NCBI GenBank assembly: GCA_043764135.1
Contig: JAYUKV010000018.1
Location: 1-5,346 of the forward strand
Origin: JAYUKV01 sp043764135
GTDB taxonomy: Bacteria > Patescibacteriota > JACMRA01
DNA length: 5,346 bases
Reading direction: 5' to 3'
Each line of letters starts with the position of its first letter. Position 1 is the first letter of the stretch. Shown piece by piece: positions 1-5,270 of the stretch. The notes beneath the pieces are model-generated. The model was not told where the DNA came from. It saw only the letters and a list, made by a program, of their open reading frames with translations, and did no database searches. Position numbers and translations under genes: made by a program.

Positions 1-480
1 AACAACCAACCAATCTATACCAGCACTGGTGGAACCTTAACCCCAGCAACTACTACCACAGCCTACGAGATAGCTTATCTCTTTGATCAAAACTACGTCA
101 TGGATCTACAAGGAGCCAGCACAACCAATGGTACTCCAATCCAACTCTACCTTAAGAACAACACCAACGCTCAAAAGTGGTATTACTTTCCAACAACAGG
201 TGAAATCAAAACCTCCATCGGTAAGATAGATAAAGCTGATTCTAACTGGTGGTCATCTCTCAAATGTGTGGAATACGGAGATACAACCAAGGTGTTGCAG
301 ATTAATGGTTGTAATGGACAAGGGAATCAAAGTTGGATTATTGGTCAGGATTATTCAATTAGAGTCAGAGGTGATACAACTCAATGTATCAATATCAATG
401 GTAAACTTATCAGTGGTACAGGACTTGCCTTAGGCAACTGTCAAAAAGAAAACTGTTACTCGTATTGGGAATTCCAAGAT
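1..480 (+). other. Ricin-B-type beta-trefoil lectin region within the toxin gene
   Basis: Three roughly 45-50-residue repeats each end in a Q/Y-x-W motif (residues 58-60, 110-112 and 154-156 of the visible protein). The segment TTNGTPIQLY just before the first motif is typical of ricin-type carbohydrate-binding repeats. This part of the gene is visibly richer in C (many AAC/ACC/CAA codons) than the rest. Family assignment is by motif reading, not a search; carbohydrate binding is known for the family but not shown here. Confidence 0.75.
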
Positions 481-1902
481 GGATTGGGAGGGTATGATCC
501 CACACAAAACAATCCTAATTGTAGAGGTATAACTCAAAAAGATATTGATGCGGGGATTAAACCACCAGTAAAAGTAGTTATCAAACAACCAGTTTATACA
601 AATCCAATTACTGGATCGACTAGTTCGAGTAATACTAACAATTCAAGTAACACCAATCCAATTGGTTCCTTTGAAGTAATCGATGATTCTCCACCTGTCA
701 CTTTAACTAATGAGGTAAACAATGATACTGCTGAAGTGCAAGTTGGTTGGGATGCCGTTGCACCAAAGTTAGACTACAGTGTCAATCTTGCCTTATACAA
801 ACAAAATCAATTATTAAGTGTAGATGTAACTAACAAATGCTTTAGAGGAAATCCTCTAACTTGTATTTCAGCTTATGGTTCTTCACTATGGAATCTTGTA
901 AACATAATTGCTAGAGCTTTATGGGGTACTATTAAAGCAATAGGAAGACTTGGTGTTGATATATATGAACTACTCAAATTAGGATTTGATGGTATAGTAA
1001 GTATTCTATACAATAATGAAAATGTAAGAAATGACACCTTTAATGCACTTGGTGGATATCTTGAAGGTATAAAAAATTGGAACTTCAACGCTAATATCTT
1101 TGTAAAATTAGCCGAGACAGGACGTGATAATCTGTTTCAAGTCTTAGATAGTTTTGATAGAATGGATGCTTTTGAAGGTATTGAATCTATAACTTACTGG
1201 GCAATGTACTTTTTTGTAAATGCAAGAATGTTAATATCGGGAATTCAATCTTTACCTCAATTAGCCAATGCGATGAAAGGTATAATTCCAAGTGTAATCT
1301 ATGGTCTTGGTGCAGGTTACAACTTCGCCAAAGCAATACTTTCTTCAACCAATACTATAGCTGTCGCAGGTGTAGTAATCAGAGGTTTGACATCAACAAG
1401 TAAACAGGTCTTTATCTCAGGTAGAGAGATTGTCTGGAAGATCAAAGAAAACACTTGGTCAACAACCAGATCACTACTCAAAGATCCAGCCAAACAAACT
1501 CAATACGATGACATTGCCAATCTACTCAAAAATGGTTGTGTCGTCTCAGTTCCAACTTGGATTGATAGGTTATTGGGGACTGTTAAGGGAGATGCTGGTT
1601 GTAACCCACTTGATGAAGTTTTGGCAATGGTCAAATTAAATGGTGGAATTATAACAGAAACGATTGCTGGAAGGGCAGCTACAATTTTGGGATATGATAA
1701 AGTGGTTCCAGGGATTAGATCAGCAGCGGATACTAAAATTTACCAGAATACAAAAGGTATCCCTGAATTCATTTCTTTTGATAGAACTGGCCACAGTGGT
1801 GGTTTTTGGAAAGGAGCCTCAAAAGCTACCGATCTGACAACATCTAGCAATATCTTGAGAAGTGGAACATACGATGTTTACCTCAATCCTATTGCAAAAT
1901 AA
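1..1902 (+). CDS. Lectin-fronted polymorphic toxin with Ntox21-like C-terminal nuclease tip (5' end outside window)
   Basis: The frame is open from base 1, so the true start lies upstream; 633 codons are visible and end in TAA. Numbering from base 1, residues ~21-160 form a ricin-B-type beta-trefoil lectin, with three repeats marked by QKW 58-60, QSW 110-112 and YSYW 153-156, and several Cys (89, 104, 129, 147, 152) fitting an exported, disulfide-bonded fold. A Ser/Asn/Thr-rich linker follows (~180-210), then a helical, partly hydrophobic region (~265-465, strongest ~397-463). The pretoxin boundary carries VPTWIDRLLGTVKG and AGCNPLDEV (~517-540). The tip (~540-633) has SxDxxxH (592-598), GGFWK (600-604) and RSGTYD (620-625), the pattern of Ntox21, a predicted BECR-fold RNase family. 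By inference the lectin binds a target-cell glycan and the tip cleaves RNA inside it. No secretion signal is visible because the N-terminus is missing. The toxin lies 22 bp before an immunity-like gene. Domain order is well supported; substrate and delivery route are not. Confidence 0.85.
   Translation, partial: NNQPIYTSTGGTLTPATTTTAYEIAYLFDQNYVMDLQGASTTNGTPIQLYLKNNTNAQKWYYFPTTGEIKTSIGKIDKADSNWWSSLKCVEYGDTTKVLQINGCNGQGNQSWIIGQDYSIRVRGDTTQCININGKLISGTGLALGNCQKENCYSYWEFQDGLGGYDPTQNNPNCRGITQKDIDAGIKPPVKVVIKQPVYTNPITGSTSSSNTNNSSNTNPIGSFEVIDDSPPVTLTNEVNNDTAEVQVGWDAVAPKLDYSVNLALYKQNQLLSVDVTNKCFRGNPLTCISAYGSSLWNLVNIIARALWGTIKAIGRLGVDIYELLKLGFDGIVSILYNNENVRNDTFNALGGYLEGIKNWNFNANIFVKLAETGRDNLFQVLDSFDRMDAFEGIESITYWAMYFFVNARMLISGIQSLPQLANAMKGIIPSVIYGLGAGYNFAKAILSSTNTIAVAGVVIRGLTSTSKQVFISGREIVWKIKENTWSTTRSLLKDPAKQTQYDDIANLLKNGCVVSVPTWIDRLLGTVKGDAGCNPLDEVLAMVKLNGGIITETIAGRAATILGYDKVVPGIRSAADTKIYQNTKGIPEFISFDRTGHSGGFWKGASKATDLTTSSNILRSGTYDVYLNPIAK
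1424..1680 (+). repeat. Direct repeat copy A: pretoxin segment inside the toxin gene
   Basis: This segment matches 2865-3121 without gaps at a constant offset of 1441 bases and roughly nine bases in ten. Exact blocks include a 38-bp one (1468-1505 with 2909-2946) and a 31-bp one (1594-1624 with 3035-3065). Similarity stops sharply after the codons for GRAA, where the variable toxin tip begins. This arrangement is typical of toxin-tip exchange by homologous recombination. Confidence 0.9.
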
Positions 1903-1924
1903 TTTATCTTTTATTGAACTATAT

Positions 1925-2377
1925 ATGAAAAAATACTTTTTACTAAAATTAGAGAATAATTATCCTCTTGATGAAGCAAATTTTACTTTATCACTAAGGA
2001 AGAAAAAGTCTTTCTTGAAATACATTCAATTTGAAAATGAAATGATTGAAAAAGTAATTGAAATTTTTGAATTGAACAGTATCAACAAGGTTGCATACAT
2101 AGATAGACAATCTCCTCATTCATTTGATTCTAGCAGAGTTGTTTATGAAGGTTATGATAAGAATAAACTAAAAGCGTATTTAAATATGATTTTTAGACAT
2201 GATATTCCTATCACAATTGTTACAAATAAAACAAAATCAATTGACGTAAATCCAATAGACGCATGGGTTAAGTTTTATTCAGAAGAATCTTTAATTTTGA
2301 AAGAAATTCCAGAACGTGAAAATTTTTGCAATAGGATCTATCAAGAGTCTAGTGAAGTCCAAAACTTTAATTTTTAA
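1925..2377 (+). CDS. Putative immunity protein 1, likely cognate to the upstream toxin tip
   Basis: A 150-residue protein starting MKKYFLLK, 22 bp after the toxin stop and ending in TAA. I recognise no named family. The ATG at 1925 is preferred over the in-frame ATG at 1862, which lies inside the toxin gene, because the homologues downstream start at the same relative point (xxYF/HYY near the N-terminus). No Shine-Dalgarno sequence is visible, so translational coupling to the toxin is possible. No signal peptide or membrane segment is seen, so it is probably cytosolic, as expected for an inhibitor of a nuclease. Shared features with the genes at 2397 and 3339 are YIQFENEMIEKV (33-44) and DAWVKFYSEE (112-121, aligning with DMWVYISSEE of the third protein). 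The function is inferred from position directly behind a polymorphic toxin and from relatedness to the gene behind the second toxin tip. Confidence 0.75.
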   Translation: MKKYFLLKLENNYPLDEANFTLSLRKKKSFLKYIQFENEMIEKVIEIFELNSINKVAYIDRQSPHSFDSSRVVYEGYDKNKLKAYLNMIFRHDIPITIVTNKTKSIDVNPIDAWVKFYSEESLILKEIPERENFCNRIYQESSEVQNFNF

Positions 2378-2396
2378 TCAACAATATGAAATAAAT

Positions 2397-2840
2397 ATGT
2401 CCATAAAACATTACTATGAGCTAAAACGACTAAAACCATTAACACTTAATCAATTAATATATTCATTAGCTATTTTAAATCAAAACGACTATGATGAGTA
2501 TCTGAAGTTTGAGAATGAGTTGGTCAAAATAGCTGGAGTATTCTTTAGCAAATGTGGAGTAAAAGATGTAAAAGTTTACGATAATCACATACCAGATAGA
2601 TGGTTAAAAAAAAGTGAAAAGACACAAATGTTTGACTGGAACATTCATCATCATTTTTTTAGATTAAAGTATAGATATAATTTCCTAGAAGCGTTTTTCT
2701 ATGCAAATGGAAAAGATAGTGTTGATTTGATGTATGATACAGACTATAGTAGCTTTATTTTTTCAACTCATATACCAGTTGATACTGATTTTATTGACAA
2801 ATCAATCTTTGAGGTAATCTATGAGAAAGTTGAGAGATAA
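2397..2840 (+). CDS. Putative immunity protein 2 (diverged paralogue, no adjacent cognate toxin)
   Basis: A 147-residue protein starting MSIKHYYELK, 19 bp after the first immunity-like gene and ending in TAA. The frame is open back to 2316, but the ATG there overlaps the previous gene, and the ATG at 2397 gives an N-terminus like MHYYKI of the third homologue. The ATG at 2385 is excluded because TAA follows one codon later. It aligns with immunity protein 1 without gaps over the first ~60 residues: YLKFENELVK (35-44) matches YIQFENEMIE, and KDVKVYDN matches the KVAYIDR region. It is Lys/Tyr/Phe-rich with no membrane segment. Because two immunity-like genes follow a single toxin tip, this one is probably a survivor of an earlier toxin-immunity pair whose tip was lost, or protection against kin carrying another tip. 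No ribosome binding site is evident. Confidence 0.72.
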   Translation: MSIKHYYELKRLKPLTLNQLIYSLAILNQNDYDEYLKFENELVKIAGVFFSKCGVKDVKVYDNHIPDRWLKKSEKTQMFDWNIHHHFFRLKYRYNFLEAFFYANGKDSVDLMYDTDYSSFIFSTHIPVDTDFIDKSIFEVIYEKVER

Positions 2841-2864
2841 ACTATCTTTTTTATAAATGGCTGA

Positions 2865-3121
2865 TAGAGATTGTCTGGAAGATAAAATAAAATGCTTGGT
2901 CTACCACAAGATCACTACTCAAAGATCCAGCCAAACAAACTCAATATGACGATATTGCCAATCTACTCAAGAATGGTTGTATTGTATTAGTTCCAACTTG
3001 GATTGATAGATTATTGGGGACTGTTAAGGGGGAAGCTGGTTGTAACCCACTTGATGAAGTTTTGGTAATGGTCAAATTAAGTGGTGGAATTGTTACAAAT
3101 AATATTGCTGGAAGGGCAGCT
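2865..3121 (+). repeat. Direct repeat copy B: start of the orphan toxin cassette
   Basis: Second copy of the pretoxin segment at 1424-1680, beginning 25 bp after the stop of the second immunity-like gene. Most differences are silent or conservative. One changes a GAA codon to TAA at 2888, so this copy cannot be read through from further upstream. Downstream of 2888 the frame stays open to the tip, so a crossover between copies anywhere after 2888 would yield a full-length chimeric toxin. Confidence 0.9.
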
Positions 3122-3334
3122 TCTGTTTTGGGTTATAAAAAAACTAATTATTTTTCACAAAAAAGACCAATATACTACAATTCCAATACCAGCAAAGATA
3201 TTGGGTATATTGTATTCGACCAAACTTCTCACAATGGTGGATTTTGGAAAGCTGCTTCTTCAGTTGAGAATTTGGGATCTGATATAACAAGAACAGGAAC
3301 TTTTGATATTTACCTTAATTACATCGGAAAATAA
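2891..3334 (+). CDS. Orphan Ntox21-like toxin C-terminal module (no delivery domain, no proper start)
   Basis: The frame is open from just after the TAA at 2888 to the TAA at 3334, about 147 codons. There is no ATG until 3068; only a TTG at 3014 could act as an earlier start, and it has no ribosome binding site. The first ~75 codons repeat the pretoxin region of the upstream toxin (VPTWIDRLLGTVKG, AGCNPLDEV, GRAA). The tip then diverges but keeps the Ntox21 pattern: LGYKK, VFDQTSHNGGFWK with D-x3-H and Lys, ENLGSD, and TRTGTFD. It differs clearly from the upstream tip between LGY and the DxxxH motif, so it may bind a different immunity protein or target. The third immunity-like gene follows after 4 bp. 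It is best read as a silent spare tip rather than an expressed protein. Expression of a short toxin from an internal start cannot be excluded. Confidence 0.75.
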   Translation, partial: NAWSTTRSLLKDPAKQTQYDDIANLLKNGCIVLVPTWIDRLLGTVKGEAGCNPLDEVLVMVKLSGGIVTNNIAGRAASVLGYKKTNYFSQKRPIYYNSNTSKDIGYIVFDQTSHNGGFWKAASSVENLGSDITRTGTFDIYLNYIGK

Positions 3335-3338
3335 AACT

Positions 3339-3815
3339 ATGCACTACTATAAAATTTCAAGAGTTAATACAAGTCTAGATCAGACCGACGGTTGGAACTC
3401 ATTTGGCGATGTAAGTAATTACAAGTACGAACGATATTTGAATGATTACTTGGATACTGAATCAGCATATCTAAAAACTATATTTGCAATAATGCAAAAA
3501 AATAAAATAGATTTAATGAATGATTTTAGATTTATTGTTAGAAGTGGTGAAAATATGAAAAATATACCTTTTCAGCTTTCTTCTAATTTACTATCAGATT
3601 TCGAGAATAACTTTAGAAAATGTCTAAGAGGTGAACTTTGGAGTCTTATGAATGTAGGAGGTGAGAAATTCAGTTTAACATTTAGTCATGATATGTGGGT
3701 TTATATTTCCTCTGAAGAGCCTATTAAAGAATCGCATTTCGTGTTTAATGATAAATATATTTACTTATATCAAGTGTCTAGGGAATTCTGGGAAGATTGG
3801 TTGGGTGATATTTAA
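3339..3815 (+). CDS. Putative immunity protein 3, likely cognate to the orphan toxin tip
   Basis: A 158-residue protein starting MHYYKISRVN, 4 bp after the orphan tip's stop and ending in TAA. The ATG at 3339 is chosen over the in-frame ATG at 3303, which lies inside the toxin tip. It belongs with the two upstream immunity-like proteins: an HYYKI start, YLDTESAYLKTIF (37-49) against YLKFENELVK of protein 2, and D-x-W-V-x3-S-E-E (118-127) in the same position relative to the C-terminus as in protein 1. There is no signal peptide or membrane helix. The Trp/Tyr-rich, acidic C-terminus (WEDWLGD) would suit contact with a basic nuclease, but that is inference. If the orphan tip is not made, this gene may still be transcribed to protect the cell from kin that deploy the tip. 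Confidence 0.74.
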   Translation: MHYYKISRVNTSLDQTDGWNSFGDVSNYKYERYLNDYLDTESAYLKTIFAIMQKNKIDLMNDFRFIVRSGENMKNIPFQLSSNLLSDFENNFRKCLRGELWSLMNVGGEKFSLTFSHDMWVYISSEEPIKESHFVFNDKYIYLYQVSREFWEDWLGDI

Positions 3816-3889
3816 TGCAAGATTTAGCCAATAATACAATCACCAATACCTATCAACTCTTAATTGATTTAGGTTTAGTTAAAAGATAG
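3815..3889 (+). other. 24-codon open frame overlapping the immunity 3 stop (TAATG); probably gene remnant
   Basis: An ATG at 3815-3817 overlaps the preceding stop and opens a 24-residue frame (QDLANNTITNTYQLLIDLGL...) ending in TAG. The next frame then reads KDSYQPNLTNPAYESQQR up to a TAG, and a third reads LAGETLITIYYADYLL up to the insertion sequence. Protein-like text hopping across frames suggests the decayed remains of one gene rather than a working small gene. No family is recognised. Confidence 0.3.
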
Positions 3890-3918
3890 TTATCAACCAA
3901 ACCTTACCAACCCAGCTT

Positions 3919-3994
3919 ATGAATCCCAACAACGAACCAAACCAAGTATTTAGCAGGTGAGACTTTGATTACAATATATTACGCAGATTACTTA
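3919..3994 (+). pseudogene. Possible 5' fragment of the RDD membrane-protein gene, cut by the insertion sequence
   Basis: From ATG 3919 the frame reads MNPNNEPNQVFSR, a TGA at 3958, then DFDYNILRRLL up to the insertion sequence. The RRL just before the element, followed beyond it by SKHFDICFNFFAFVII, would rebuild the R-R-x(n)-D start typical of an RDD domain. The alternative frame-hopping reading described at 3815 covers the same bases, so at most one is right. No Shine-Dalgarno sequence is seen. The assignment is tentative. Confidence 0.3.
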
Positions 3995-4013
3995 CTCACC
4001 TTTCGCAACCCAA
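3995..4013 (+). repeat. Left terminal inverted repeat
   Basis: The sequence ctcacctttcgcaacccaa is the exact reverse complement of 4724-4742. It also contains the stop codon (TGA on the - strand, 3996-3998) of the transposase. Confidence 0.9.
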
Positions 4014-4677
4014 ATTCAACATCCTTAATTTGCCCAGTTCATCTAGGGCAGTTTTTAATGCTTTTACATAGAGTGAGGATTTGAGTTGGAAGTGGTTTTT
4101 ATGTTTGGTAGCTATGGTTTTGGTGAGTAGTTCTAGTTTGAAGAAAGTCGTTATGGAGTAGAATATATGGTTGGATTGGCTGGTTTTGTGTTTGGTGGGT
4201 GATTTCTCTAGACTAAGGTTGAATTTGAGAGATTTGTGAAATTCTTCAACTTTCCATCGTAGTTCGTAGGTAGTGTGAATTTGTTCTTTTGTTAGGGTTT
4301 GATCATTGGTAATTAGATACATTATTACACTTGAGCCGTCTGTGTTGTTGAAGACTTGTTTGGTCAAATAGCATATATGAGTACAACTTTCTAACCAAAT
4401 TGGTAGTGTGTTTTGTGTATCTAATTGGTTGGTGGTTTCTTCTGATTTATACTATTTTCCAAAGATCTTGATTATTGAAAGCTGCATGGTTTTTGACACA
4501 ACCTTTCTTTTGCTCTATATCATCAATCAATTGATTACTTGTAAAAAACTCAACCCCACCCAAAAACCTACTCAACCTATCTTTTGAAATTCCTAATACT
4601 TCAGAAGCCGTTGTAACTGTCGCAAGTTGAGTAGCTGAAATTAGATAGTCCGTGTAAATATCTTGAAGTTGTGTCAT
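3996..4677 (-). pseudogene. IS4-like transposase, internally deleted and frameshifted
   Basis: The N-terminal piece (4677 down to 4447, 76 residues, MTQLQDIYTDYLISATQL...) covers the helix-turn-helix-like start ISKDRLSRFLGG and breaks off at NQDLWKIV. The C-terminal piece is open from 4451 down to 3996 in another frame (YKSEETTNQLDTQNTLPIWL... to LGCER). It carries the IS4-type signature Y-x2-R-x3-E-x6-K in YELRWKVEEFHKSLK, then SPTKHKTSQSNHIFYSI and a Leu-rich C-terminus. From memory of this family, roughly 150-180 residues between the two pieces, with both catalytic Asp residues of the DDE triad, are missing; the third (Glu) remains. An AAGGAAG sits about 12 bases before the ATG. It is inactive. 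Family placement is firm; the exact IS group is not. Confidence 0.85.
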
Positions 4678-4723
4678 AGACTTTCAGCTTCCTTTATTTC
4701 TCAGTTATTTGTCAATTTTAAAG

Positions 4724-4742
4724 TTGGGTTGCGAAAGGTGAG
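4724..4742 (-). repeat. Right terminal inverted repeat
   Basis: The sequence ttgggttgcgaaaggtgag on the + strand is an exact 19-bp reverse complement of 3995-4013. It lies about 46 bp upstream of the transposase start on the - strand. Confidence 0.9.
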
Positions 4743-5270
4743 ATATTCAGTAAACACTTTGATATTTGTTTCAATTTTTTTGCTTTTGTAATAATTTTTT
4801 CAACACTCACAGCAATTAATTTTTATTTCAAACAGACTTGGATTGATTCAGTATCAGCCATTCTTCCTATTTTGTTTATAGTCATTTTCAATCCTTTACT
4901 AATGGTATTTAAGGGTGGAACAATTGGACAGCTATTTTGTGGTCTAAAAATTGTAACTCGGAGTGGAAACAAATTACCATTTTGACTAACTTTCTTGAGA
5001 CCTTTAACTAATATATTTGCCTTATTAATTCCACCTTTTGACATTTGCAACATGGTTGTAATGCTTAATTCAGAGAAAAAAACATCAATCTATGACAATG
5101 TATTTTACACAAGAGTTGTTTGTTACAAAAAAGATAAATTCGTTTGGTTTAAATACCCTTTGATAATAATTATACTTATTTCACTCAGTATTACTATATT
5201 GTTTACTACCTCTGATTATTCACTCAAATACAACCCACCCAAACCACCAGTGATAAGATCAGATTACTAG
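4743..5270 (+). pseudogene. RDD-family membrane protein, 5' end lost to the IS, in-frame TGA
   Basis: The frame runs from the insertion sequence edge to TAG 5268-5270, broken only by TGA at 4983-4985. Visible parts, in order: SKHFD and a hydrophobic segment (~4767-4830), TWIDSVSA and a second segment (~4857-4908), then the RDD motif KGGTIGQLFCGLKIVTRSG. After the TGA come LTFLRPL with a third segment, and SIYDNVFYTRVV, matching the family's late hD-x4-T-x-VV motif. A fourth membrane segment (YPLIIIILISLSITILF) and a Pro-rich tail follow. The TGA sits exactly five residues before the conserved Arg, where the family usually has Gly, sometimes Trp. RDD proteins are multi-pass inner-membrane proteins of mostly unknown role, some linked to ion exchange. 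There is no start codon after the element, so a full-length product is unlikely. Translation from 4995 (TTG) is possible but poor. Confidence 0.62.

Larger units (their letters stand above)
3995..4742. mobile_element. Internally deleted IS4-like insertion sequence
   Basis: The element is 748 bp bounded by perfect 19-bp inverted repeats and encodes broken transposase pieces on the - strand. It is too short for its ~330-residue transposase class: about half of the gene's middle is gone. No convincing target-site duplication flanks the repeats (…gattactta on the left, atattcagt… on the right), so the ends may have decayed or recombined. The element separates a membrane-protein gene from its 5' end. 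It cannot move on its own, though intact inverted repeats could still be used by a related transposase elsewhere in the genome. Confidence 0.85.

Noticed and set aside
873..1088. 71-codon open frame on the - strand
   Set aside because: It lies inside the toxin's coding frame, has no family resemblance and no ribosome binding site; a shadow.
1430..1639. 69-codon + strand open frame inside the toxin
   Set aside because: Overlaps the conserved pretoxin region, whose substitutions between copies A and B respect the toxin frame.
1862..1924. Earlier in-frame ATG codons for immunity gene 1
   Set aside because: They lie inside the end of the toxin gene and would add an N-terminus not found in the two homologues.
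2316..2396. Earlier in-frame ATG for immunity gene 2
   Set aside because: It overlaps the previous gene by about 60 bp, and the ATG at 2397 gives the conserved HYY start.
3081..3287. 68-codon + strand open frame inside the orphan tip
   Set aside because: Out of frame with the Ntox21-like motifs, which occupy the same bases.
3962..4762. The 8-bp word actttgat on both sides of the insertion sequence, considered as a target-site duplication
   Set aside because: The copies are about 25 and 12 bases away from the inverted repeats rather than adjoining them; likely chance in AT-rich DNA.
4823..5053. 76-codon - strand open frame
   Set aside because: Antisense to the RDD motifs GGTIGQLFCGLKIV and LTFLRPL; a shadow.
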